A stretch of 64,000 bases of DNA from Bariatricus massiliensis (GCF_900086725.1 NZ_LT574837.1:435802-499801); one strand, 5' to 3'. Counted from the first letter of the stretch, positions 33,987 to 43,744 are shown. Numbers and translations: made by a program. The notes: generated from the letters alone by a model not told the origin.

Positions 33987-35549
33987 TTACTCTACCCCAG
34001 CTTTACGCTTGTACGCTCTCCATGTAACCGCCCATTTGTCCGGATTATCCAAATCTTCCTCCTCGACCCTGCGGTGCATTCCTGTATGGTACGGCGCGTT
34101 TTTCAAAAGCTCCGGATTCTCAGCCGCCTCTCCCGCGACGATTTCTACCACCTTACAGTATTCTTCAATATCTTCCTTTGTGTAGGATTCGCAAGGCTCC
34201 AGCGTCATCGGCTCCGGGATTACCCACGGGTGATGAGAGGACCAGAACCACGGAATACCGTAGTCGCCCATGCGGCAGTTCATATCGTCCGACCCGACGC
34301 CGTACTTTTCCTTCAACTCTTGGAAACTGTAGCGTATCTGCTCCTGCCGTGTGATGCCGTTGCCTTGGAAAGCATGGGTTACCCCCGGAATCTTCTCCAT
34401 AATATTCAACATATAGTTATTGTTGAGCACAGATATTTCCGCACACTCCCGCATGCCCTCCGCCCCCATCATCCTAGACCAGGCATAAGCCTTCAGCACG
34501 ACCGCGGACTGGCCAATATACTGACGCACTCTGCCAATACTCTCCGGCTTATCATAGTCAAGATAATATTTGTTTCCGTCAAATTCCACCGTGGGAACCG
34601 GCAGGAATCTGGCAAGCTCTTCCTTACATCCAAACGCTCCACAGGCCGGTCCTTCTCCTCCGTGAGGCGTGCCAAACGTCTTATGTACATTAAAGTGGCA
34701 CATATCGAATCCGGCTTCTTTCGCCCTCGCCACACCGAGAAATGCGTTGGCATTTGCCTGATCATAAAAACAAAGCCCGCCGACTCCATGGATAGCCTCC
34801 ACAATCTTGTCCGCATGGACATTATAGATGCCGATATCCTCTGGGTTCGTCATAAAGATTGCCGCCGTGTGTTCGTTGGCAGCCGCCTTGATCGCGTTGT
34901 AGTCCGGCATGCCGTTCTCGTCCGGCCAGATTGTGATGACCTTATACCCTGCCGTCGCCGGACAGGCCGCGTCACATGGATGAGAGAAAATGGTGGTGAT
35001 AATCTCGTCTCTCTGCTCCGCCTCACCGTTCGCCTCGTGATATGCACGGATAACCGAAGCCGCCGTATACACCGCATGGTTGCCGCCGCCCGGCTGGAGG
35101 GAGAACTTATCCATCCCCGACACCTGTTTTAGCATCTGCTCAAACTCATAGTATATTTCCAGAATTCCCTGCACGGTCTCCGGCTCTTGGTCCGGATGCA
35201 CATCCGCGAAGCCGGGATTGCCAATCAGTGTTTCACAGAGACGGGGATTGTATTTCATAGTACAGGTTCCTTCCGAGATATCATTGCTCAGATTGGAGCC
35301 CATTGTCTCCTGCGAGAGATGAATATAATGCTGAAGTATCTGCTTTTGCGCTACTTCCGGCAAGTCCAGAGAGGTCTTCCTCTTCAATCCCTCCGGCAGT
35401 GCGGATGCCACGTCTCCTGCCGCCGCTTCGATTTCGTCCTCCACGACCGGAGGAATGATTCCCCTTAACCCCGGCGTAGATAACTCATATATCATAGGCT
35501 CGTTCCATCTAGCCTGCTGAAAATTCTTTCTCACTTTCATTTTTGCCAT
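33987..35549 (-). CDS. Divergent glycine dehydrogenase subunit 2 (GcvPB-like)
   Basis: A 520-residue fold-type I PLP enzyme. The PLP lysine is in FNVHKTFGTPHGGEGP. Several motifs differ from ordinary GcvPB as I recall it: GFYPLGSCTMKYNP reads NDISEGTCTMKYNP, the PAAGAHGE motif reads PGGGNHAV, and SAHGTNPAS reads SHPCDAACP. The start at 35549 is set by AGGAGG at 9 nt; a TTG at 35558 abuts that site. It is 18 bp from the gcvPA-like gene. With no GcvH, GcvT or lipoamide dehydrogenase nearby, a reaction other than glycine cleavage is possible. Confidence 0.78.
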   Translation of the reverse strand: MAKMKVRKNFQQARWNEPMIYELSTPGLRGIIPPVVEDEIEAAAGDVASALPEGLKRKTSLDLPEVAQKQILQHYIHLSQETMGSNLSNDISEGTCTMKYNPRLCETLIGNPGFADVHPDQEPETVQGILEIYYEFEQMLKQVSGMDKFSLQPGGGNHAVYTAASVIRAYHEANGEAEQRDEIITTIFSHPCDAACPATAGYKVITIWPDENGMPDYNAIKAAANEHTAAIFMTNPEDIGIYNVHADKIVEAIHGVGGLCFYDQANANAFLGVARAKEAGFDMCHFNVHKTFGTPHGGEGPACGAFGCKEELARFLPVPTVEFDGNKYYLDYDKPESIGRVRQYIGQSAVVLKAYAWSRMMGAEGMRECAEISVLNNNYMLNIMEKIPGVTHAFQGNGITRQEQIRYSFQELKEKYGVGSDDMNCRMGDYGIPWFWSSHHPWVIPEPMTLEPCESYTKEDIEEYCKVVEIVAGEAAENPELLKNAPYHTGMHRRVEEEDLDNPDKWAVTWRAYKRKAGVE

Positions 35550-35567
35550 TTGCTTCAACCTCCTTCT

Positions 35568-36959
35568 CTATGCACAAATTTCCTTTAACGCGTCAAATAG
35601 CGCCTGCAAGTCTTCTTTCGTATGAACCTCAGTCACACTGTAAAGCGCGCTCTGCCCATATTCCGGAAATACTTCACTCATGTCTTTTCCCCCGATGATG
35701 TCATATTCTAAAAGCGCCTTGTTGATTTCTTTTACCGTCATGCCAGTACCGCTGAAATCAACCATAAAATCACAATAGCTGTAGCCGGAAACGGGGATTG
35801 TGACACCCGGAATCTTCTTAAGCTCCTCTTTACTGTACGCTACTCTCTGCAGAATGCCCTCTCCCAATTCCCGAAAGCCCTGCGGCCCCATAAGCGCCAT
35901 ATATACCGCTGCCCCAATCCCATGGAGCGCCGTTGTAGTTCCGATAAAGTCTTTTCCTTTTTCACGGGACGCATAGGAAGTCCTCTCATAGTACACCTCT
36001 CCAAATCCATATTCACCCTCCTGCTGTGTCTTGCATACACCAAAGAGAAGGGAAGGGTACTCGCCCAAAAATTCCTTGTCGTCTTTTGTACAGATAAAAC
36101 CGCCCAAGCCCCCGCCATAGCTCATATGCATCCCCAGCGGCTGAAGGTCTCCCACCGCAAAATCAGCGCCGTAGGCAGCCGGTGCTTCCATGACGCCCAA
36201 GCTCGTAGGATCTGCCCCAACCATGCTGTAAGCGCCTGCATCTTTAGCAATCCTGCAGATTTCAGCTGCATGGATTTCCAGCGCTCCTATATAGATTGGG
36301 TTCTCAAAATACACACAGGACGTCTTGTCAGAAATCTTGGACTTCAAATCCTCCAAATCCATAAGTCCGGTAGCTTTGTCGTATGCGATTGTCTCCACTT
36401 TAATCTCTGGTTTACAGTAATTGCGCACCACCAGAAGACGGTCAGGATCCATGTTGCCTGCCACAAGAAGTTCCTTCCTTCCATTCGCTCTCGATGCCAT
36501 ACGAGCCGCGATTGCAATCGCATTTGCCCAGTCATAGGTCGGTGTATTGCACGCTTCAAAGCCTGTCAGGTCGGCCAGCATGGAGCTGCTTTCGAACAGC
36601 GCCTGAAACTTTCCGTGGTCCGTGTAAGCCTCACCTACATAACAAGTCAGAAATTCATCGCGCTCCATGATAGTATCCACCACAGACGGTACGTAATGAT
36701 TCCAAGTTCCGCCGCCAAGAAAACAAATATTGTTTTTTGCGTTTCTGTTCTTTTTAAGAAGCCCCTCTACATGACGCTGGCAGCTGTATTCAGATATAAT
36801 CGGTTCCGGCATATCCATCTTGCCCTGAAAACGCAGATGCTCCGGAATTGCCTCGTAAATGTCCTCCACGCTTTTCATGCCCACAGCGTCCAGCATCTGT
36901 CTCTTCACCGCCGGCTCAGAGTTGGGTATGTAAGGATGTACAAACTGTTTTCCACTCAT
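35568..36959 (-). CDS. Divergent glycine dehydrogenase subunit 1 (GcvPA-like)
   Basis: A 463-residue partner of the GcvPB-like protein. It begins with the family-typical HPYIPNSEPAVKRQMLDAVG and FLGGGTWNHYVPSVVD, but the usual [20 protein letters not shown] region reads YVGEAYTDHGKFQALFESSS, and the following NASMYDG reads NTPTYDW. These are conserved positions of true P-protein as I recall them. The start at 36959 follows AGGAGGTAAG; an earlier in-frame start at 37007 has no good site. Part of a sugar-catabolism operon; the substrate is open. Confidence 0.78.
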   Translation of the reverse strand: MSGKQFVHPYIPNSEPAVKRQMLDAVGMKSVEDIYEAIPEHLRFQGKMDMPEPIISEYSCQRHVEGLLKKNRNAKNNICFLGGGTWNHYVPSVVDTIMERDEFLTCYVGEAYTDHGKFQALFESSSMLADLTGFEACNTPTYDWANAIAIAARMASRANGRKELLVAGNMDPDRLLVVRNYCKPEIKVETIAYDKATGLMDLEDLKSKISDKTSCVYFENPIYIGALEIHAAEICRIAKDAGAYSMVGADPTSLGVMEAPAAYGADFAVGDLQPLGMHMSYGGGLGGFICTKDDKEFLGEYPSLLFGVCKTQQEGEYGFGEVYYERTSYASREKGKDFIGTTTALHGIGAAVYMALMGPQGFRELGEGILQRVAYSKEELKKIPGVTIPVSGYSYCDFMVDFSGTGMTVKEINKALLEYDIIGGKDMSEVFPEYGQSALYSVTEVHTKEDLQALFDALKEICA

Positions 36960-37040
36960 TTTTCTTACCTCCTGATTTACAGAAGGCTGCTGCAGCGAAA
37001 TTAACACCTTCGTATACAGCAGCCCTCCTTTTCTTATTTT

Positions 37041-37802
37041 TTACAACTCGGATTCATCGATTACAATGCTATTCAAGTCCACGCTTCCGCCCATCGCATC
37101 CACTTCGGCAAGAATCGCTTCCGCCGACGCACATCCGATACCAAAACGGCAGGCGCCGAGCTTATACATTTTAAGCAGGGTATCCAAATCCCTGACTCCT
37201 CCAGCGACCTTAAGCTTCGCCCTGTCACCGATAGTGTCCGCGATAACCTTCACATGATGAAGTGTGGTCGGCTGTCCCACGGAGAACCCGGAACCGGTCT
37301 TCACATAATCCGCACCACCTTCAATAGATAATTCGCAGGCTTTTCTAATCTCGTCGTCCGTCAGCAGCATTACTTCCATGATAACCTTCAGCGGCACGCC
37401 CGGTGTGGCTTCGCGTACAGCCTTGATATCATTTAAGACAAGGTCATATCTCCCCGCTTTTAACCAGCCTACGTTCATAGACATGTCATTGGTGGCCGGT
37501 TCTAACGCATTGAACTGGTTTGCCAAGAATACCTTTGTCTCCGTCTTTTCCTGCCCTGTAGGAAATCCAAGGGAAGTACCGAACTTTGTCACTTCTGCGT
37601 CCTCCAAAAGCTCAACAAGCTCCTCATAGTAACACGGCCAGCAGAAACAAGTTCCACATCCATACTTCTTACAGACATCTACCATATGCTCCACATCATG
37701 GATAGTGGTATCAAGCTTTAATACACTTGGGTCCATCATGTATGCAATGTCGTCCTTGGTTAAGATTTCTTTTCTTGGTCTTTCTGTCAAAATACCTTTC
37801 AT
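37041..37802 (-). CDS. deoC: DeoC/LsrF-type class I aldolase (deoxyribose-phosphate aldolase family)
   Basis: A 253-residue TIM-barrel aldolase. The Schiff-base Lys168 lies in ADYVKTGSGFS and the second active-site Lys198 in LKVAGGVRD; SLGFPTGQEKTETK matches the family. The motif that usually reads EIDMVINIG is NDMSMNVG here, so the substrate may differ from deoxyribose 5-phosphate. Within the operon it is the obvious carbon-carbon cleaving enzyme, acting on a sugar that has been oxidised, epimerised and phosphorylated by neighbouring gene products. Confidence 0.85.
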   Translation of the reverse strand: MKGILTERPRKEILTKDDIAYMMDPSVLKLDTTIHDVEHMVDVCKKYGCGTCFCWPCYYEELVELLEDAEVTKFGTSLGFPTGQEKTETKVFLANQFNALEPATNDMSMNVGWLKAGRYDLVLNDIKAVREATPGVPLKVIMEVMLLTDDEIRKACELSIEGGADYVKTGSGFSVGQPTTLHHVKVIADTIGDRAKLKVAGGVRDLDTLLKMYKLGACRFGIGCASAEAILAEVDAMGGSVDLNSIVIDESEL

Positions 37803-37844
37803 GATAATCGCCTTTCTTGTGATAAATTTATATGTACACTTCTC

Positions 37845-39086
37845 TTAGGTGTGAAGCTCGTTTAATTTCCCATATTTCTTCCTGCACTCCACAAATCTCT
37901 GTGTATAAGGTTTGTTGTACGCCACACATCCGACCGGCTGCTGGCGAATCATTAACTCTTCGCAATTCATGCACTGGGTACAGTATTTAATTTCATCCTC
38001 TCTGCCCTCCATCAGTTTGAGCGGAGTGAGCGGGTCTGCAAAAGACTGTCTTCCCAGTCCCACCATATCCATCATCCCCTCTTCAATACAATGTGCGCCC
38101 ATTGCAAAGAGTGAGGATTTCTCCGGATCGACAGACATGAGCTTATTCTTTTTTCCTCTGAAAGGTGAAAAATGAGAACCGATTACTACCGTCTCCGGCC
38201 TCAGCGCCTTCTTCATCAAATCAGAGAAATAAATATGTAAATAAGAAAGCTCCGGCGCATCTTTGAGCGACTCCATATAATTCATAGCACTGTGCACATT
38301 TCCCAGCGATTCGATAAAATAAGTAGAGCCTCTCTCTTCGAGTCCCTTGATTAAATCCAGCGGCTCTGTCATATCCATTAATGGGGATTCCGGTCCCGCG
38401 GAGCCAAATCCGCCCGGATGTCCTTCCCACATAGACATCTTGGAGCCGATAAGGAAGTTTTTGTCATTTACCGCACGCATGATTCTCTCCTGAAGATCAA
38501 AGGCCCACTGCCTTCTCCTTTCCCATGAACCACCATATTTCCAATCCCGGTCATTAAAAGGCCGGATAATCTGAGAGCCAAGATAACCATGGCAAAGCTT
38601 CATATCGATTCCGTCCGCGCCTACTTCATGTGCAATCTGGGAGGCAACCACGAACTGGTCCATAATGTGGTCCACTTCTTCCTCTGTCAGCACATCGCCG
38701 CCGATTCCGTACATCGGCTTTACACACACCTTCCTCGAGAACTCTGACTCACTGATTTCTCCAGAATGGGTAAGCTGGAAAATAATCAGTGTATCCGGGT
38801 TTACTTCCTTCAGCCTGCGGATAAAGTTTTTCAACGGTTTCTCATTCCGGGGCATGATTTCCAACTGTGTCTTCCTTGCCCGTGATTCGTTCGTCACTGT
38901 GATTCCTTCCAAATCCACCAGACCAAAGCCGCCTTTGTAAAGATTCTCATAGCGCTCATAGGTGAGGTCTGTCGGATTCCCTTCCTCGTCCGAATCCACA
39001 CACTCCATCGGCTGTGCGAAGAAACGGTTTTTACAGTCTCTAGTTCCGATTTTTATCGGGCTCAATAAAGTTTCTTTATATCCCAT
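37845..39086 (-). CDS. Old Yellow Enzyme-like NADH:flavin oxidoreductase, short form
   Basis: A 413-residue FMN TIM-barrel protein of the OYE/2,4-dienoyl-CoA reductase group. The barrel begins LLSPIKIGTRDCKNRFFAQPM and includes GADGIDMKLCHGYLGSQIIRPFNDR. A [4Fe-4S] motif is present at the end: Cys369, Cys372, Cys375 and Cys387. The protein stops soon after, so it lacks the FAD/NAD(P)H domain of the long (about 640-residue) enzymes and would need an external electron donor. Its role in a sugar operon is unclear: reduction of an activated alkene or demethylation-type chemistry are both conceivable. Confidence 0.85.
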   Translation of the reverse strand: MGYKETLLSPIKIGTRDCKNRFFAQPMECVDSDEEGNPTDLTYERYENLYKGGFGLVDLEGITVTNESRARKTQLEIMPRNEKPLKNFIRRLKEVNPDTLIIFQLTHSGEISESEFSRKVCVKPMYGIGGDVLTEEEVDHIMDQFVVASQIAHEVGADGIDMKLCHGYLGSQIIRPFNDRDWKYGGSWERRRQWAFDLQERIMRAVNDKNFLIGSKMSMWEGHPGGFGSAGPESPLMDMTEPLDLIKGLEERGSTYFIESLGNVHSAMNYMESLKDAPELSYLHIYFSDLMKKALRPETVVIGSHFSPFRGKKNKLMSVDPEKSSLFAMGAHCIEEGMMDMVGLGRQSFADPLTPLKLMEGREDEIKYCTQCMNCEELMIRQQPVGCVAYNKPYTQRFVECRKKYGKLNELHT

Positions 39087-39097
39087 CTTCTTCCTCC

Positions 39098-40603
39098 TTA
39101 AGCTTGTGCCAGCTCTTCACCGCTGGCTAATTTCATGATACTTTCTTCACTGAAGTCCTGATACTGAAGTTCCCCTTTCATCTGGCCTTCATGCATGACT
39201 ATTACACGGTCCGCCACTCCAATCACCTCTGGCATCTCCGATGAAATCATAATAATGCTGACTCCGGACTGGACTAATTTGTCCATAAGCATATAGATCT
39301 CGTATTTAGCGCCTACGTCGATTCCTCTTGTCGGCTCATCCAAAAACAGAATCCTGCACTCACTGGCCAGCCATTTTGCCAAAACCACTTTTTGCTGATT
39401 TCCACCGGAGAGGAACTTACATACCTTGTTCGTATCCGGCGCCACCACCTTCAGCTCTTTAAAATACCGCTCCACCATATCATTTTCTCTGCCGCTGCTG
39501 ACGAATCCCTTTACCGACACCTTATCCAAGGCGGCCGCGGCTATATTCTCCCTGATGTCCTGATTCAGGAATAATCCCTGTGCCTTCCTGTCTTCTGTGG
39601 CGAATCCCAGACCACATTTCACAGCCTTGCTGGGATGATTGATGCTCACCTGCCGGCCTGAGATTTCCACCACTCCGTCTTTTATTTTGTCGGCGCCAAA
39701 GATGGCTCTCAGGACTTCCGTCCGCCCTGCGCCTACAAGTCCGCTGAGCGCAAGAATTTCTCCCTTTTTCAGTTGAAAGGAAATATCCCGGAACCGTTCT
39801 CCGGTCAATCCTTTGACTTCCAGCACGGTCTCCTGACTCACCATCCGGTGTCTCTCGGGGTATGTATCCTTTAAATCCCGTCCAATCATTTTACTGATCA
39901 GCCAGTCTTTGTCGATATCTGCAATGTTCTCATCCGCGACGTACTGTCCGTCTCTAAGCACAGTCACCCGGTCGCAGAGCGCAAACAGTTCTTCCAGACG
40001 ATGGGATATATAAATAACCGTAATCCCATCCTCCTTCAGTTTTCTTACAATCTCGAACAAAACATCTATCTCTGTGTTCGTCAGACTGTCCGTCGGCTCA
40101 TCCATGATGATGATATTGGAATTGTAAGACAGCGCTTTCGCAATATCGACCATCTGCTGCTGTGCCACGCTCAAATATTTGACCGGGGTCTTATAGTCTG
40201 AAAGCGCGCCTCTGCTTGCATAATCCAGATACTTTCGTGCAAACTCATTTTCTTCCTTTTGATTGATAATCTGACAAGTATTCTTTTCCTGCCCAAGCAT
40301 GACATTCTTGATAGCATTCAGCTCCGGAACCAGACTCAGCTCCTGATAAATAATTGCCACCCCTTTGTCAATGGCATCCCGGGGGTTTTTAATCGTAACT
40401 GTCTCTCCGTTAATCTTTATCGTGCCTTGATCCGGCTTGTATACTCCTGAAAGCACTTTCATTAGCGTGGATTTACCGGCGCCGTTCTCCCCGATCAATG
40501 CATGGATTTCGCCCTTCTTTACACGGAGACTGACATCATCAAGTGCAGTCACTTTAGAAAACGTCTTTGTAACTCCCAACATTTCCAATGCATATTCACT
40601 CAT
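39098..40603 (-). CDS. Sugar ABC transporter ATP-binding protein (double ATPase)
   Basis: A 501-residue RbsA/MglA-type protein. Domain 1: GENGAGKST, LSVAQQQMV, MDEPTDSLT. Domain 2: GLVGAGRTE, LSGGNQQKV, LDEPTRGID. All motifs look functional. The start at 40603 is set by AAAGGAG at 5 nt; a longer frame to 40633 overlaps the permease. It energises the permease encoded just upstream. Similar in architecture to the ATPase at 23396 but clearly a separate paralogue. Confidence 0.94.
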   Translation of the reverse strand: MSEYALEMLGVTKTFSKVTALDDVSLRVKKGEIHALIGENGAGKSTLMKVLSGVYKPDQGTIKINGETVTIKNPRDAIDKGVAIIYQELSLVPELNAIKNVMLGQEKNTCQIINQKEENEFARKYLDYASRGALSDYKTPVKYLSVAQQQMVDIAKALSYNSNIIIMDEPTDSLTNTEIDVLFEIVRKLKEDGITVIYISHRLEELFALCDRVTVLRDGQYVADENIADIDKDWLISKMIGRDLKDTYPERHRMVSQETVLEVKGLTGERFRDISFQLKKGEILALSGLVGAGRTEVLRAIFGADKIKDGVVEISGRQVSINHPSKAVKCGLGFATEDRKAQGLFLNQDIRENIAAAALDKVSVKGFVSSGRENDMVERYFKELKVVAPDTNKVCKFLSGGNQQKVVLAKWLASECRILFLDEPTRGIDVGAKYEIYMLMDKLVQSGVSIIMISSEMPEVIGVADRVIVMHEGQMKGELQYQDFSEESIMKLASGEELAQA

Positions 40604-40625
40604 AGTTTCTCCTTTCCGGTCCCTG

Positions 40626-41603
40626 CTAATCATTCTTCCTCTGAATCAGCACGGCAATCAGGATGATTCCCCCCTTGATTACGCCCTGAAGGTTGGGGTC
40701 TGCCCCCACCAGATTCAGAATATTGTTCATGATTGCCATAATCAGAACGCCGGCAAGAGTCCCTGCAAGGCTTCCGATACCGCCTCCCATGGAGGTGCCG
40801 CCGATTACCGCCGCCGCTAAGGCGTCCATATCGTAGCCGGTGCTTCCGTTCGGTTCTCCGACTCTTACACGCGCCATCAACATAACGCCTGCAAGTGCCG
40901 CAGTAAATCCACAGAGTACATATGCCATGACTTTATTAATCTTTACTTTGATGCCGGTGAGTCTTGCGGCCTCCGCATTGCTTCCAATCGCGTATATATG
41001 GCGCCCGTACACCGTTTTATGTAATATCACCATAAATATAGCCATCATCACCGCATACAGCAGGACTGCGTAGGGAACTCCCCCGATAGATTTCGAGCCA
41101 AAATTGGCCCAGAACTCCGTCACCTTCCCGCCCGGAGCGCCTTTTGTATAAATCATAGTGATGCCTTTCACCACCATGTTGACACCTAAGGTAATGATAA
41201 ACGGCTCCAGATTTCTTGTGACAATCAGGATTCCATTCACCAGTCCAATCAGACATCCAATCAACAGTACGATAAGGATAGGCCCTATCATGATTCCCTG
41301 TTTGCCGTCCGCTATCCTTGCCTCCATCATATCTGCCAGCACGCAGGCACAGATTGCCATGATACTGGTCACCGAAAGATCGATTCCGCCGACTAAAAGA
41401 ACAACCGTCATACCGATACTGACAACACCTACGATAGAAGCCTGCCGCAGAATGTTCGCTACATTTGTGTAGGTCGGAAATATTTGCGGAGAAGCAATGG
41501 CCGAAATAATAAAAATTACTACCAATGCTATATACGGTCCACTGACCGGATTGTTCAATATCCTTTTAATTCCACTTGTTTTACTCGCTTCTTTGCCCAC
41601 CAC
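40626..41603 (-). CDS. RbsC-type ABC permease
   Basis: A permease of about 325 residues with about ten helices. LVGGIDLSVTSIMAICACVLAD and VIGGTSMGGGIGSLAGTLAGVLIMA are family landmarks. The start is uncertain: a GTG at 41603 or 41600 follows GGAGG at good spacing, while a TTG at 41615 does not. Only one permease gene is present here, so it would form a homodimer with the adjacent ATPase and the binding protein encoded at 43745. Confidence 0.9.
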   Translation of the reverse strand: MVGKEASKTSGIKRILNNPVSGPYIALVVIFIISAIASPQIFPTYTNVANILRQASIVGVVSIGMTVVLLVGGIDLSVTSIMAICACVLADMMEARIADGKQGIMIGPILIVLLIGCLIGLVNGILIVTRNLEPFIITLGVNMVVKGITMIYTKGAPGGKVTEFWANFGSKSIGGVPYAVLLYAVMMAIFMVILHKTVYGRHIYAIGSNAEAARLTGIKVKINKVMAYVLCGFTAALAGVMLMARVRVGEPNGSTGYDMDALAAAVIGGTSMGGGIGSLAGTLAGVLIMAIMNNILNLVGADPNLQGVIKGGIILIAVLIQRKND

Positions 41604-41633
41604 GTACTCCTCCAATCCGTCTTCTCAATGGTT

Positions 41634-42698
41634 TTATTCGTATAGAACTGTTCGTTCTTTTGCTTCTGGGCTTACCAGTACTTTTATCAGCTTCGGATTT
41701 TTTTTGATTTCATGCAGCGTTTCTTCCAGTTCTTCCAGCGGAACAATCATGGAAATAAGAGGCATCGGGTCGACACGGTCATATTTGAGAAGGGTAAGCG
41801 CGTCACCCCAGTCATATCCTATGCCGGCACAGCTCCCGCTGATTTTCTTTTCGCTGGTCACAAATTCTACCGGAGGCAGACTGGCATAATCATCTTCGGC
41901 ACAAATACCAAAAGCTTCTACTTTTCCGCCTTTTCTTACCATTTTAAATGCCTGTTCATAAGTCTTGGAGCTTCCTACCGCCTCCAGAACAAAGTCAGCT
42001 CCGACACCGTTCGTAAGACGCATCACCTCTTCCACCGGATCTGTCTCTCTTACATTAATCGTGTAATCCGCAACTACTTCTTTTGCCATTTTCAGCCGGT
42101 CCGCATTGGCGTCGACCACAATCACCGGAGCCGCTCCCCGCAGCTTTGCAAGCTGTGCATGCATAATGCCCAGACCTGCTCCGATAACGACCACGCTGCG
42201 CCCGATTGTGCAGTCCATCTTGTGGGACGCGTTGAGGCAAGCCGTAAGCGGTTCTACAAAAGCAGCTTTTTCATCGGACACCTCATCCGGCACTACATAG
42301 ATATTCTTCCACGGCACTTTGACATATTCCGCGAACCCGCCGTCCAGATGGATGCCGATCTGCTTGAATTCTGTACATAGAAGAGGTTCGCCGATACGGC
42401 AGTGATAACATGTTCCACATGGTTTGCAGATGTCATACGTGACACGGTCTCCTACTTTCAGTCCCTGTGCGCTCTTTCCTACTTCCTCGATGACGCCATA
42501 CACTTCATGCCCGGTTGTCAGGGGAATACATGCCACCTCGTCGGCATATTTGCCGATGTAAGATCCCCAGTCAGAACCGCAGATACCACAATATTTCACT
42601 TTCACCAGCACCTCATCATCGTTGATTTCCGGTACCGGTACTTCTTTTAATTCAAAATGGTTTGGCTCGGTAAGAACCTGTGCTCTCATTGTCCTCAT
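41634..42698 (-). CDS. Zinc-dependent sugar/polyol dehydrogenase (MDR family)
   Basis: A 354-residue medium-chain dehydrogenase. The catalytic zinc site is in GICGSDWGS and TGHEVYG; structural zinc cysteines are in CKPCGTCYHCRIGEPLLC. The nucleotide site reads VVIGAGLGIMHAQ, ending LRGAAPVIVVDANADR, which suggests NAD(H). GGAGG lies 8 nt before the ATG. It sits between the permease and epimerase genes and probably performs the first oxidation of the imported substrate. Confidence 0.9.
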   Translation of the reverse strand: MRTMRAQVLTEPNHFELKEVPVPEINDDEVLVKVKYCGICGSDWGSYIGKYADEVACIPLTTGHEVYGVIEEVGKSAQGLKVGDRVTYDICKPCGTCYHCRIGEPLLCTEFKQIGIHLDGGFAEYVKVPWKNIYVVPDEVSDEKAAFVEPLTACLNASHKMDCTIGRSVVVIGAGLGIMHAQLAKLRGAAPVIVVDANADRLKMAKEVVADYTINVRETDPVEEVMRLTNGVGADFVLEAVGSSKTYEQAFKMVRKGGKVEAFGICAEDDYASLPPVEFVTSEKKISGSCAGIGYDWGDALTLLKYDRVDPMPLISMIVPLEELEETLHEIKKNPKLIKVLVSPEAKERTVLYE

Positions 42699-42715
42699 CT
42701 TTATTTCCTCCTAAT

Positions 42716-43696
42716 CTATTTTGTAAATAATTTATCGGAACGACCTTCATAAGGTGCGTCAATCATCAGCGGTCTCAAGAAATCAATGGTCTTCTTTACA
42801 CCGTCCGCACGGCTCATGATTACGTCTTCATGTTCATAGTTAAAGACTCCATTATATCCGGTAATGAACAGCTCGCTGATGAGCCGTTTCCAATCTACGT
42901 CGCCCCAGCCCGGTATACGGAAGCGGAACGAACGGTCCAGCCTCCCCCAGCCGTCCTGCATATACATATTGAGGCCGCCCTTGCCTAGATTATGCCTTAC
43001 AATTTCGCAGTCTTTCGCATGAACGGTAACGATTCTTCCCCGAAGTTCGTCGACGAACTGGTTTACATCCACACCAGAGAAAAGGATATTCGCCGGATCC
43101 AGATTGATACAAAAACTTTCATGATGATCCACCACCTCAAGGAGCCGGAGAGCCGACTGGGTATCATACACGATATTGTTAGGATGCGGCTCAAAGGCTA
43201 CCTTGACACCGTATTCTTTATACTTATCAAATACATAACCCCATTTTTCCGCAAACTGCTCTTCCTCATATTTCCATCCGTTCGGCTCCGGCCAGTCATT
43301 GATATGGCCGTAATTTTCCATTCCCGAGAATGCTACGACAGAAGGTACTTCCAATTCCGCTGCCAGCTGTGCTGAACGAATCATACTTTCCTGAGCGAAT
43401 TTAATCTTCTCTTCCTTAGTACCGGGACAGATACTATCCATCCCGGCGCTGTAAGGCCCCATGACCAATGGTGAATCAGCATGATTGCTCAGAGCGGAAA
43501 TAAATAAGCCATGGTCTTCTATCATTTTTTTCATCTTTTTTGCTTGATTTCCCTTTAAGAGCTTCGGTACATCTACCTGTCCATTGTCTGTATATGCCGG
43601 CAGTTCCACCGCGTCATAACCGTTATCCGCAGCTATTTTACATACTTCCTCCAAAGGTTTCTCCGAATAATTCACTACACAAAAACCAATCTTCAC
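42716..43696 (-). CDS. Sugar phosphate isomerase/epimerase (xylose-isomerase-like TIM barrel)
   Basis: A 326-residue protein of the AP-endonuclease-2/IolE-IolI-like superfamily. Metal-binding elements are visible: KVAFEPHPNNIV, CINLDPANIL, VHAKDCEI and FNYEHEDVIMSR. These enzymes epimerise or dehydrate keto-sugars and inososes. It follows the binding protein gene by 48 bp and precedes the zinc dehydrogenase, so a keto-sugar made by that dehydrogenase is a reasonable substrate. Confidence 0.88.
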   Translation of the reverse strand: MKIGFCVVNYSEKPLEEVCKIAADNGYDAVELPAYTDNGQVDVPKLLKGNQAKKMKKMIEDHGLFISALSNHADSPLVMGPYSAGMDSICPGTKEEKIKFAQESMIRSAQLAAELEVPSVVAFSGMENYGHINDWPEPNGWKYEEEQFAEKWGYVFDKYKEYGVKVAFEPHPNNIVYDTQSALRLLEVVDHHESFCINLDPANILFSGVDVNQFVDELRGRIVTVHAKDCEIVRHNLGKGGLNMYMQDGWGRLDRSFRFRIPGWGDVDWKRLISELFITGYNGVFNYEHEDVIMSRADGVKKTIDFLRPLMIDAPYEGRSDKLFTK

Positions 43697-43744
43697 TTTT
43701 TACTCCTCCTAAGCTTTCTTAAATATTGAGCTTGTAAATATGTA

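Noticed and set aside
34074..35132. A 352-codon plus-strand frame opposite gcvPB-like gene
   Set aside because: It is antisense to a clear PLP enzyme gene; the peptide is Arg/His-rich with no domain pattern and no promoter or ribosome binding site.
35922..37004. A 360-codon plus-strand frame opposite gcvPA-like gene
   Set aside because: Same reasoning: shadow frame created by codon bias of the real minus-strand gene.
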